From Piscinibacter gummiphilus (GTDB lineage Bacteria; Pseudomonadota; Gammaproteobacteria; Burkholderiales; Burkholderiaceae_C): 64,000 bases of DNA. Location of the stretch: contig NZ_CP015118.1 in the NCBI RefSeq assembly GCF_002116905.1, positions 3,782,001 through 3,846,000 of the forward strand. Direction: 5' to 3'. The notes beneath the pieces are model-generated. The model was not told the origin of the DNA. It searched no databases and saw only the letters and a program-made list of their open reading frames with translations. Numbering within the stretch: the first letter of the stretch is position 1; each line of letters starts with the position of its first letter. This document shows, piece after piece, positions 28,970 through 37,487 of this stretch. The translations under genes and the position numbers were made by a program.

Positions 28970-29956
28970 TCAGGCGAACAGCGGGCTTTGCGTTTCCCCG
29001 CGGGGCCCCTGCGCAGGGGCTGCCGCCTCCGGCGCGTGCGGGGGCACCACGTCCGCCTGCAGGTCCTCCAGGGTGCGGAACAGCGTGCGTCCGTTGCGCT
29101 GCGCCTGGTCCTCGGCGTTGTTGTTCAACACGACGTGGATCTCGAGGGCCGGGCGATCGAGCGCCATCAGCTGGTGAGCGATGCCTTCGAGTTCCGCGTC
29201 GTCGTAGTCGTAGTTGAACCGGCCACCCGAGTGCCCCGAGCGGTCGTTCCACGTTGCGGCGTTGCGGCCGTGCAGACGGACGAGCGCGCGTTGCGCGTGC
29301 GTGGTCTCCCACAGGGCCGGCACGCTGTTGCTGAAGCCCTGGGGTTCGTCGACGACGGTGTGAACCACGCCCAGCTCCCGTTCGAAGGCCAGCGTCTCGT
29401 CCGCATGGCCACCCTCGAACCAATGGGCGTTCCGGAACTCGACACTCACCGTGTGGCCGGCCATGCGCTCGGCGCAATGGGCCACGTGGGCACGACCCGC
29501 GCGGTTGCGCACCAGCCACGGGGGGAACTGGAAGTGCACGAGGCCGAGGCGGCCCGCCTCGCGCAAGGGCCGCAGCGACGCGGTGAATCGCGCCCACAGT
29601 TCGGTGCGCAGTTCTTCCGGCACGTCGCGGTGGTACAGCACGGCCTTGCGCTTCAGCTCATCGGGCAGCGCGTCGCGCACGTCGGCCGGCAGCGCGCCCG
29701 GCGCCGTCTGGTGACCCGTGAACAGCCGGAATGCCTTCACGTTGACCGCGAAGCCCTGGGGCGTGCGGCGCGCCCACTGCTCCGCCGTGGCGGGCGATGG
29801 CAGCGCGTAGTAGCTCGAATCGACCTCCACGAGCGGGAAGCAGGAAGCGTAGAAACGCAGCCGCGCCTCGGGCGTGGTGACGTGCGGCGGGTAGAAGCGC
29901 CCGGTGTCGATCAGGTTCTTGTCGGCCCAGGACGCCGTTCCGATCCAGATGCTCAT
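28970..29956 (-). CDS. DUF72 family protein
   Basis: This 328-residue TIM-barrel-like protein is of the DUF72 (YecE) family: start WIGTASWADKNLI, the FPLVEVDSSYYALPS block, FQFPPWL, and the VEFRNAHWF and RLHGRNAATW motifs. The molecular function of the family is not established. It is divergent from a UvrD/Rep-like helicase gene, and the LexA box in the 80-base gap could affect both. The C-terminal Pro/Ala-rich tail of about 30 residues is not part of the domain. Confidence 0.9.
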   Translation of the reverse strand: MSIWIGTASWADKNLIDTGRFYPPHVTTPEARLRFYASCFPLVEVDSSYYALPSPATAEQWARRTPQGFAVNVKAFRLFTGHQTAPGALPADVRDALPDELKRKAVLYHRDVPEELRTELWARFTASLRPLREAGRLGLVHFQFPPWLVRNRAGRAHVAHCAERMAGHTVSVEFRNAHWFEGGHADETLAFERELGVVHTVVDEPQGFSNSVPALWETTHAQRALVRLHGRNAATWNDRSGHSGGRFNYDYDDAELEGIAHQLMALDRPALEIHVVLNNNAEDQAQRNGRTLFRTLEDLQADVVPPHAPEAAAPAQGPRGETQSPLFA

Positions 29957-29981
29957 GAGCCGAGGTCATCCTCTACAATGG

Positions 29982-29997
29982 CTGTTGATTCATACAG
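29982..29997. promoter_or_regulatory. LexA (SOS) box
   Basis: CTGT-TGATTCAT-ACAG (29982-29997) matches the canonical CTGT-N8-ACAG LexA site exactly. It lies 38 bases upstream of the helicase ATG and 25 bases upstream of the divergent DUF72 ATG. A TACAAT hexamer adjoins it at 29974-29979. DNA-damage induction of the helicase is expected. Confidence 0.75.
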
Positions 29998-30035
29998 TAT
30001 ATTGGCCACGGCGGCTCGTGTCAGCGAGCATTTCA

Positions 30036-32123
30036 ATGGATGAGCCCGACACCCCTGAATCCCCCGCGCGCGGCACCACCCCGCCCTTCGCGGACCTGAA
30101 CGACCGCCAGCGCGAGGCGGTCGAACACGGCCTCGCCACGGGCGGCGCAGGCCCGCTGCTGGTCATCGCGGGCGCGGGCTCCGGCAAGACCAAGACCCTG
30201 GCCAGCCGGGTCGCCCGGCTCGTCCAGGCGGGCGCCGACCCGAATCGCATCCTCCTGCTGACCTTCTCGCGGCGGGCCGCCGGCGAGATGGCGCAGCGCG
30301 TGGGCCGCGTGCTGCACCGCGTCCTGGGCCAGGCCACCACGCAGGCCCCGCCCACCTTCCCCTGGGCCGGCACGTTCCACGGCGTGGGCGCGCGGCTGCT
30401 GCGCGACTACGCCGACCGCATCGGCCTCGCCCCCAACTTCACCATCCTCGACCGCGCCGACGCGGAGGACCTGATGGGCATGCAGCGCCAGGCGCTCGGC
30501 CTGGCCGACAAGGTCGAGCGCTTCCCGCTGAAGGGCAGCTGCCTGGCCATCTACTCCCGCGTCGTCAACTCGCAGCAGCGGCTCGACCAGGTGCTGCAGC
30601 AGTCCTACCCCTGGTGCTTCGGTGCACTGCTGGAGCTGAAACAGCTCTTCAAGGCCTATGCCGAGGCCAAGCACCAGCAGCACGTGCTCGACTACGACGA
30701 CCTGCTGCTCTTCTGGTCGCACATGGCCGCCGACGCCGCCATCGCCGCCGACCTCGGCCAGCGTTTCGACCACGTCCTCGTCGACGAGTACCAGGACACC
30801 AACAAGCTGCAGGCCGCCATCCTCCGGGCCCTCAAGCCGACGGGGCGGAACCTCACCGTGGTGGGTGACGACGCGCAGGCCATCTACTCGTTCCGCGCGG
30901 CCGAGGTGCGCAACATCCTCGACTTCCCCGCGCAGTTCGATCCGCCCGCCCGCATCGTCACGCTGGAGCAGAACTACCGCTCGACGCAGCCCATCCTCGC
31001 GGTCTCCAACGCCGTCATCGCGCTCGCGAAGGACCGCCACGCGAAGGACCTCTGGTCCGACAAGGCCTCCAGCGAACGGCCCCGCCTCGTCGCGTTGAAG
31101 GACGAAGCCGCCCAGGCGAACTGGGTCGCCGACGACGTGCTGCGCAAGCGCGAGGAAGGCATCAAGCTCACGCGCCAGGCCGTGCTTTTCCGCACTGCCA
31201 GCCACAGCGCTCCGCTGGAACTCGAACTGACCCGCCGCAACATCCCATTCAAGAAGTTCGGCGGGTTGAAGTTCCTCGAGAGCACCCACGTGAAGGACGT
31301 GCTCAGCGTGCTGCGCTGGGCGCAGAACCCGCGCGGCCGCCTGGCCGGCTTCCGGGTGTCACAGCTGCTGCCCGGCTTCGGTCCGGCCAGCGCCCGGCGG
31401 CTGCTCGATGCCATCGAGGCGCAGCCCGACCCACTGGCCGCGCTGAAGGCATTCAAGGCCCCGCCCGCCGCGGCCGGCGAGTGGTCGACCCTCTGCGCCC
31501 TGCTCATGGACCTGGCCGCGAACAGCGAATGGCCGTCGGACCTCGAACGTGTGGTCGAGTGGTACCAGCCGCACCTCGAACGGCTGCACGACGACGCGCC
31601 GGTGCGCCTGGCCGACCTGGACCAGATCTGCCGCATCGCCCAGGGCTACGGCAACCGCGAGCGTTTCCTGACGGAACTCACGCTCGACCCGCCGAACGCG
31701 AGCAGCGACGAATCCGGCGTGCCCTCGCTCGACGACGACTACCTCATCCTCTCCACCATCCACTCGGCCAAGGGACAGGAGTGGCAGTCGGTGCACGTGC
31801 TGAACGTCGTCGACGGGTGCATCCCGTCGGACATGAGCACCGGCACGTCCGAGCAGATCGAGGAAGAGCGCCGGCTGCTCTACGTGGCGATGACCCGCGC
31901 GAAGCAGCACCTCGCGCTGCTCACGCCGCAGCGCTACTACATCCGCCAGCAGCACCGCACGGGCGACGCGCACGTGTACGCCACACCCAGCCGCTTCATT
32001 CCCGGCCGCGTGGCGCGGATGTTCGAGCAGGTGGTGCCGGCCATGGCGGCGAGCCACGGCCTCCCCGCGTCCACGGAACCGCAAATCGACGTGGGCGCGA
32101 AGGTTCGCGGCATGTGGGACTGA
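30036..32123 (+). CDS. UvrD/Rep-family ATP-dependent DNA helicase
   Basis: The 695-residue superfamily 1A helicase translocates 3' to 5' on single-stranded DNA. All core motifs are present: Q-motif LNDRQREAVEH, Walker A GAGSGKT (residues 46-52), Walker B LVDEYQDTN, motif III VVGDDAQAIYSFRAA, motif IV LEQNYRS, motif V STIHSAKGQEWQ and motif VI LLYVAMTRA. The start is the ATG at 30036, after the LexA box; a longer frame reads through the box. It is slightly shorter than UvrD (about 720) and is better called UvrD/Rep-like than either one. SOS control is inferred from the box. Confidence 0.92.
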   Translation: MDEPDTPESPARGTTPPFADLNDRQREAVEHGLATGGAGPLLVIAGAGSGKTKTLASRVARLVQAGADPNRILLLTFSRRAAGEMAQRVGRVLHRVLGQATTQAPPTFPWAGTFHGVGARLLRDYADRIGLAPNFTILDRADAEDLMGMQRQALGLADKVERFPLKGSCLAIYSRVVNSQQRLDQVLQQSYPWCFGALLELKQLFKAYAEAKHQQHVLDYDDLLLFWSHMAADAAIAADLGQRFDHVLVDEYQDTNKLQAAILRALKPTGRNLTVVGDDAQAIYSFRAAEVRNILDFPAQFDPPARIVTLEQNYRSTQPILAVSNAVIALAKDRHAKDLWSDKASSERPRLVALKDEAAQANWVADDVLRKREEGIKLTRQAVLFRTASHSAPLELELTRRNIPFKKFGGLKFLESTHVKDVLSVLRWAQNPRGRLAGFRVSQLLPGFGPASARRLLDAIEAQPDPLAALKAFKAPPAAAGEWSTLCALLMDLAANSEWPSDLERVVEWYQPHLERLHDDAPVRLADLDQICRIAQGYGNRERFLTELTLDPPNASSDESGVPSLDDDYLILSTIHSAKGQEWQSVHVLNVVDGCIPSDMSTGTSEQIEEERRLLYVAMTRAKQHLALLTPQRYYIRQQHRTGDAHVYATPSRFIPGRVARMFEQVVPAMAASHGLPASTEPQIDVGAKVRGMWD

Positions 32124-32131
32124 TCCCGGGC

Positions 32132-33271
32132 CTAGAACAAGCCCTTCAACGCACCTCGTTTCGGCTGACGCGCCGCGGCGATTTTCCGCGCGGCGTCGGT
32201 CAGCATCGTGGTGGCCGTGGTGTTCAATCCGTGGATGAAGGTGCCCTTCTGGATGTCGGCGAAGTCGACCATCACGATGTTGGGCATGAACGCCTTCAGC
32301 ACCGCACCGTTGGCATGCGCCGTGGGTGACATGTGGGCGGGCAGCCGCTCCTCGATGGCGTCCCCGAAGCCGTCCGCCCAGAGCTGGGCCAGCAGCGACG
32401 GCTGCTTGTTCACGCCCCACATGGTCTGGTCCCGGGCGTGGATGCTTCGCTTCAGGCCCGTGGTGGTCCAGTACAGCATCCCCATCACCTCCGGGTCCGT
32501 CCCCCTGGCGCCGATGCGCATCAGCTTGCTCTGCTTGGCGATGTTGGCCGCGATCTTGCCCATGTCGCTCTTGCCGTCCAGCGGGTTGGTGCCCCCCTTG
32601 CCGATGTACTGCAGGCCGTCGTAGGTGCTGCTGTAGCTGCCGCCCTTGGTCAGGCTCTTGCAGCCCCAGATGCCCGTGGCCGCCGTGTAGCCTTGGCTCG
32701 AGACGGCATCGAGGCCGGCCTGGGTGAACAGGACCACGACCTTCTGCTTGAGGTCGTCGAGCGTCTTTTCGTTCAGGCTGCCCATGCCGGTGTAGAGGTA
32801 GCCCCCCAGCCTGCTCACGCAGATCTCGGCGATCAGCGGCCAGTTCTTGCACTTGTCGAACTTCAGGATCAGGAATTCGGTCGTGTTGTACTTGAGGAAG
32901 TCGCACGCCTGGTCGAGCATGTCCGGCAGGCCCATGCCGAAGGTGCCCCCGAGCGGCAGCTTGGTGGTCGTCACGTTGCCCTGGCGGCCATTCAAGTCGG
33001 CGAGGGTCTTGCCCGTCTTGTCCCGGTTGAACATCAGCTTCGGATCGGCATGGAAGGCCTTGAGGTGCACCGGAGCCGACGAACTGCTGGACGCCTTCGT
33101 GGCGGCGATCCGCAGGTCGAAGACCCGGACACCCGCCCGGGCCTGATCGAAGATGTCGAGGTTCTGCGTCTGCTCGTTGGCACCGCCGCTGGTGATGCCG
33201 GCGTCGTGGCTGCCGGCGACGACGATGTCGCAGAGCCGCTTGTTCCCGCCCAACTGGTAGTAGTTGATCAT
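32132..33271 (-). CDS. PI-PLC X-domain-like phosphodiesterase
   Basis: The 379-residue product resembles bacterial phosphatidylinositol-specific phospholipase C and glycerophosphodiester phosphodiesterase-like folds. It has H22 in GSHDAG, D52 and R54 in RVFDLRI, and H74 in LKAFHADP at positions expected for the PLC acid-base pair. No signal peptide or membrane segment is visible, unlike the secreted enzymes. A run of serines follows the third strand. It converges on the helicase gene with nine bases between. Function could be lipid or phosphodiester cleavage in the cytoplasm, or export by a leaderless route. Confidence 0.8.
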   Translation of the reverse strand: MINYYQLGGNKRLCDIVVAGSHDAGITSGGANEQTQNLDIFDQARAGVRVFDLRIAATKASSSSSAPVHLKAFHADPKLMFNRDKTGKTLADLNGRQGNVTTTKLPLGGTFGMGLPDMLDQACDFLKYNTTEFLILKFDKCKNWPLIAEICVSRLGGYLYTGMGSLNEKTLDDLKQKVVVLFTQAGLDAVSSQGYTAATGIWGCKSLTKGGSYSSTYDGLQYIGKGGTNPLDGKSDMGKIAANIAKQSKLMRIGARGTDPEVMGMLYWTTTGLKRSIHARDQTMWGVNKQPSLLAQLWADGFGDAIEERLPAHMSPTAHANGAVLKAFMPNIVMVDFADIQKGTFIHGLNTTATTMLTDAARKIAAARQPKRGALKGLF

Positions 33272-33395
33272 CGCGCGCGAATCTCCCTGGGCATGTGGGC
33301 CGTGAGCCGGCCGGCCCGGTGCGACCGTCCTCGCCCGGGACGGTCCTGGCGCGACATTCTGGCGCAGTCCTCGCCGGAAACAAAGCGGTCGCCGG

Positions 33396-34385
33396 TCAGG
33401 CCGTGCGCACCACCACCCGCCCCCGCACCTGCCCCGCCATCAGCCGCTGCGCCTCGCCGATCGCGTCGTCCAGGCCCACTTCGGTGGTGATGGACTCCAG
33501 CAACCGCGGATCGAGGTCGGTGGCCAGGCGCGCCCACGCGGCCTCGCGCGCCGCCTTCGGCGCCATCACGCTGTCGACACCCAGCAGCGCGACGCCGCGC
33601 AGGATGAACGGCATCACGGTGGCCGGCAGGTCGAAGCCCTGGGCCAGGCCGCACGCGGCCACGGCGCCGCCGTAGCGCACCTGCGCGCAGGCGTTGACCA
33701 GGGTGTGGCTGCCCACGGCGTCGATGACCGCGGACCAGCGCTCCTTCTGCAGCGGCTTGCCCGATGCGGACAGTTCCGCGCGGTCGATCACGGTCGTGGC
33801 ACCGAGCGATTTCAGGTAGTCGGCCTCGGACGCCTTGCCGGTGGCGGCCGTCACGACGTGCCCGAGTTTCGCGAGCAGCGCGACGGCGACGGAGCCCACG
33901 CCGCCGGTGGCCCCGGTGACGAGCACCTCGCCACCGCGAGACAGGGCGCCATGGCGCTCCAGCGCCAGCACGCACAGCATCGCGGTGTAGCCGGCCGTGC
34001 CGATGGCCATGGCCTGCCGCGTGGAGAACGCCTCGGGCAGCCGCACGAGCCAGTCGCCATGCAGCCGCGCGCGACCGGCGAGGCACCCCTTGTGCGTCTC
34101 GCCGACACCCCAGCCGTTGTTCACCACGCGGTCACCCGGCTTCCATGCGGGATGGTCGCTGGCGACGACCACCCCCGCGCCGTCGACACCGGCCACCATG
34201 GGCCACGCGCGCACGACCGGCGAGCGGTTGGTGATGGCGAGGCCGTCCTTGTAGTTGAGCGTGGAGTGCGCGATGTCGATCGTCACGCCGCCACCGTCCG
34301 GCAGCGTGGGCAGGAACGTGTCGTCGACCTCGCGGACCGCGGCGGTAAAGTCGGGTGACTTCTCGAGCACCAGTGCCTTGAACAT
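33396..34385 (-). CDS. acuI: Acrylyl-CoA reductase-like MDR oxidoreductase (AcuI/YhdH)
   Basis: This 329-residue zinc-free medium-chain dehydrogenase/reductase is close to AcuI/YhdH, NADPH-dependent reductases of acrylyl-CoA. Diagnostic stretches are STLNYKDGLAITNRSPVVR, GVDGAGVV, NNGWGVGETHKG, and the nucleotide-binding TGATGGVGSVAVALLAKLG. It starts 10 bases after the TRAP large permease gene, so it belongs to that operon, and may process the imported acid. Whether acrylyl-CoA is the real substrate is uncertain. Confidence 0.87.
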   Translation of the reverse strand: MFKALVLEKSPDFTAAVREVDDTFLPTLPDGGGVTIDIAHSTLNYKDGLAITNRSPVVRAWPMVAGVDGAGVVVASDHPAWKPGDRVVNNGWGVGETHKGCLAGRARLHGDWLVRLPEAFSTRQAMAIGTAGYTAMLCVLALERHGALSRGGEVLVTGATGGVGSVAVALLAKLGHVVTAATGKASEADYLKSLGATTVIDRAELSASGKPLQKERWSAVIDAVGSHTLVNACAQVRYGGAVAACGLAQGFDLPATVMPFILRGVALLGVDSVMAPKAAREAAWARLATDLDPRLLESITTEVGLDDAIGEAQRLMAGQVRGRVVVRTA

Positions 34386-34395
34386 GTCGTGATCC

Positions 34396-35718
34396 CTAGA
34401 AGAAGGCCCTGACGAGGCCGAGGCTCAGCACCGGGAAGAACAGCAGCGCGATCACGCGCAGCACGTCGCTCGCGAGGAACGGGAACACGCCCTTGTAGGT
34501 CTCGTTCATCGACACGTCCTTCGCCAGGCTGTTGACCACGTACACGTTGAGGCCCACGGGTGGCGCGATGAGCCCGATGCCCACCGTCATCAGCACGAGG
34601 ATACCGAACCAGATGGCCTTGTGCTCGGGCGTGAGGCCCCACAGGTCGAGCGCCATGATGGTGGGGAAGATCACGGGGATGGTCAGCAGCAGCATCGACA
34701 GCTCGTCCATCACGCAGCCGAGCACCACGTACGACACCAGCACCGCCACCACGATCCACAGCGGCCCCACCTGCAGGTGGCCCACCCAGTCGGCGAGCGC
34801 CGTGGGCATCTGCGTGAGCGCGAGGGCCGCGTTCATCATGTCCGCGCCGATGAAGATCATGAACACCATGGCCGTGGTCTCGGCGGTGCCCAGGAAGCTG
34901 CGTTTGAGGCCGTCGAGCTTCAGTTCGCCGCGGACCGCGCCCGCCACGAAGGTGCCGAGCGCCCCCACCGCGGCACCTTCCGTGGGCGAGAACCAGCCGC
35001 CGTAGATGCCGCCGAACACCACGACGAAGATCGCCGCGATGGGCCACACGCCCACCAGCGCACGCCAGCGGGCAGACCAGGGCAAGGGCGCCGACGGCGT
35101 CGCCAGCTGCGGGCGCAGCTTGCAGGTGATGGCGACCACGATGACGTAGCCGAGGGTGGCGATGATGCCGGGCACGAGGGCCGCGGCGAACAGCTTCGCG
35201 ATGTTCTGCTCCGTGAGGATCGCGTAGACCACGAGCGGCACCGACGGAGGGATCAGGATGCCCAACGTGCCGCCGGTGGCCAGCGCCGCGGTGGACAGGC
35301 GCCCGTGGTAGCCGTGCGCGCGCATCTCCGGGTATGCCACCTGGGTGATGGTGGCCGACGTGGCCACCGACGAACCGCACACCGCGCCGAACGCCGCGGC
35401 CGACAGGATCGCGGCCATCGCGAGGCCGCCGCGCACGTGCCCGACGAAGGCGGCGGCCGCACGGAACAGGTCACGGCTCAGGCCGCCCTGCGTGGCGAAC
35501 TGCCCCATCAGCAGGAACAGCGGGATCACGCTCAGGTCGTACACGGTGAGCCGCGCGACCGCGCTGCCCTTGAGCGAGTTCAGCAGCGCGAGGTCGTTCG
35601 TCATGGCCCAGTAGCCGATGGCCCCGGGCACGAACATCGCCGCGGTGATGGGCACGCGCAGCGCCATCATCAGCAGCATGCCGCCGAACATCAGCAAACC
35701 GATCGTGGTGCCGGTCAT
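34396..35718 (-). CDS. TRAP transporter large permease, DctM type
   Basis: This 440-residue inner-membrane protein has about twelve hydrophobic segments and the DctM signatures: GAVCGSSVATSATITQVAYPEM, GTLGILIPPSVPLVVYAI, and GWFSPTEGAAVGA. It carries out sodium-driven uptake with the small subunit. The ATG at 35718 overlaps the DctQ stop (ATGA). The much longer frame upstream only reads across DctQ. The substrate is unknown; C4 or aromatic acids are typical. Confidence 0.93.
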   Translation of the reverse strand: MTGTTIGLLMFGGMLLMMALRVPITAAMFVPGAIGYWAMTNDLALLNSLKGSAVARLTVYDLSVIPLFLLMGQFATQGGLSRDLFRAAAAFVGHVRGGLAMAAILSAAAFGAVCGSSVATSATITQVAYPEMRAHGYHGRLSTAALATGGTLGILIPPSVPLVVYAILTEQNIAKLFAAALVPGIIATLGYVIVVAITCKLRPQLATPSAPLPWSARWRALVGVWPIAAIFVVVFGGIYGGWFSPTEGAAVGALGTFVAGAVRGELKLDGLKRSFLGTAETTAMVFMIFIGADMMNAALALTQMPTALADWVGHLQVGPLWIVVAVLVSYVVLGCVMDELSMLLLTIPVIFPTIMALDLWGLTPEHKAIWFGILVLMTVGIGLIAPPVGLNVYVVNSLAKDVSMNETYKGVFPFLASDVLRVIALLFFPVLSLGLVRAFF

Positions 35719-36209
35719 GCGGACACCTCCGGCACCGCCGCACGGCCGGTCGCATGGCACCACGCCTGCATCGCCGCCACCACCGCGGTGAGCGCGAGAC
35801 CCGGCACCAGCACCGCGTAGCTCCACCACATCGGCAGGTCGAGGATCATCGTGGTTTCCATCGCCTCGCGCACCGAGACCGCGCCCACGCCCGTGCGCCA
35901 CGCGAGCACCGCGGTGAACAACGCCACCAGCGCCGCGCCCGCGGCGTCGAGCCGGCGCAGCGTTCCGGCCGAGGCGTTCTGGGTGAAGAAGTCCACGATG
36001 ATGTTGCCGCCGCGCATCTGGCACCACGGCAGGCACAGCGAGATGCACAGCGCGATGCCGAACTGGGTCAGTTCGACGTCGCCGGACACCGGCCGCGACA
36101 GGGCATTGCGCCCGATGATGCTGACGACGACCATCAGCGCCACCACACAGGCCGCGACACAACCGGCCACGGCGAACAGCGCCGCGAGGCGGCGCAGGAA
36201 AACTGGCAT
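35715..36209 (-). CDS. TRAP transporter small permease, DctQ type
   Basis: The 164-residue protein has four hydrophobic helices and the conserved GDVELTQFG and LPWCQMRGGNIIVDFF motifs of DctQ. It starts 50 bases after the binding-protein gene and overlaps the large permease, giving the canonical P-Q-M order. It assists the large subunit in the membrane. Confidence 0.92.
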   Translation of the reverse strand: MPVFLRRLAALFAVAGCVAACVVALMVVVSIIGRNALSRPVSGDVELTQFGIALCISLCLPWCQMRGGNIIVDFFTQNASAGTLRRLDAAGAALVALFTAVLAWRTGVGAVSVREAMETTMILDLPMWWSYAVLVPGLALTAVVAAMQAWCHATGRAAVPEVSA

Positions 36210-36258
36210 CAGGGGCTCCCCGGAATCCGCGCCCGTCCCGCGGGCGCGGACGTTGTCG

Positions 36259-37287
36259 TCACTTCTTGTTCTGGTCCAGCAGGTCTCGGGCGTCCTGCAG
36301 CATCTTCTTGCCGGGCAGGCCGCGCTTGTCCATGTCGGCGACCCATTCGTCGTACAGCGGGTGGCTGGCCTTGATCCACTGGTCCACCTCGGCGGCCGGC
36401 AGCGTGTAGAACGTGTTGCCGCGGTCCATGGCGGGCTTGCGGCCCACGGCCTGGCTCTCGTCCCAGATGCGGCCGGCGTTGGCCGACAGCGCGGCGCCGC
36501 TGTTCTTGTCGATCACGGCCTTGAGGTCGGCGGGCAGGCTGTCGTACCTGGCCTGGTTCATCGCGATGACGAACAGCGCCGAGTACAGCGACGGCCGCGA
36601 CGGGTCGGTCTCGGTGTGGTACTTCACCATCTCCTGGAGCTTCACCGACGGGATCACTTCCCACGGCAGCAGGAAGCCGTCGATGGTGCCCTTCGTGATG
36701 GCGTCGGCCACGGCGGGCAGCGGCAGGCCCACCGGCGTGGCGCCGAGCGAGGCGAGCAGCTTGTTCGTCTGCCGTGTGGGGGCGCGCATCTTCAGGCCCT
36801 TGAGGTCGGCGAGCGTCTTGACCTGCTTGTCGCGGGTGTGCACGTAGCCCTCGTCGTGCACGCTCAGCATCAGCGGCTTCAGGCCCGGGAATTCCTTCGT
36901 GCCGTACTTCTGGTAGTACGCCCACGCGGCCTTCGCGCCGGCCTCGGCCGAGTTCGTCATGAACGGCAGCTCGAACACTTCCATGATGGGGAAGCGGCCG
37001 GCGGTGTAGCCGGGCAGCGTGAACACCATGTCGACGACGCCGTCGCGGGCCTGGTCGATCAGCTGCGGCGGCGTGCCGCCGAGCTGCATCGACGGGAAGA
37101 TCTGGCACTTGATGCGGTTGTTGGAGTCGGCCGCGAGCTTGTCGCAGAACGGGGCCAGGATGCGCGTGGGCGGCATCGCACCCGGGGCCCAGAAGTGATG
37201 CACCTTGAGCGTGACTTCCTGGGCGCCGGCCTGGAAGGCGCAGGCGGCCAGGGCCGCGGCGAGGAGGGATGGCAACCTGAACTTCAT
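36259..37287 (-). CDS. TRAP transporter substrate-binding protein, DctP type
   Basis: The 342-residue periplasmic receptor has a signal peptide (MKFRLPSLLAAALAACAFQ, cleaved near AGAQE), the HHFWAPGAMPPTRILAPF start, and the DctP core VHDEGYVHTRDKQVKTLADLKGLKMRAPT. The conserved arginine that binds the ligand carboxylate lies in this block. The ATG at 37287 begins the signal peptide; the frame is open upstream only as a shadow of ggt. It heads the dctPQM-acuI operon. Confidence 0.93.
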   Translation of the reverse strand: MKFRLPSLLAAALAACAFQAGAQEVTLKVHHFWAPGAMPPTRILAPFCDKLAADSNNRIKCQIFPSMQLGGTPPQLIDQARDGVVDMVFTLPGYTAGRFPIMEVFELPFMTNSAEAGAKAAWAYYQKYGTKEFPGLKPLMLSVHDEGYVHTRDKQVKTLADLKGLKMRAPTRQTNKLLASLGATPVGLPLPAVADAITKGTIDGFLLPWEVIPSVKLQEMVKYHTETDPSRPSLYSALFVIAMNQARYDSLPADLKAVIDKNSGAALSANAGRIWDESQAVGRKPAMDRGNTFYTLPAAEVDQWIKASHPLYDEWVADMDKRGLPGKKMLQDARDLLDQNKK

Positions 37288-37487
37288 TCGGCTCACTCCA
37301 TGGGATGGGGGAAAAGTTGACACAAGTCTGCGTTGCGTCAACCGCGACGTCATCAGGGTTGTGCCCGAAGCGGCGCGGTTCTGGTCCGCAGATCGCCCGG
37401 ATGATCCGCCCGCCGCACGGAACGGCGCCGTTCCTGCTCCGGCACGGTCGCGGGAGGCGTGGCGGGACCTCCCCGTGTCGCCGCCGC

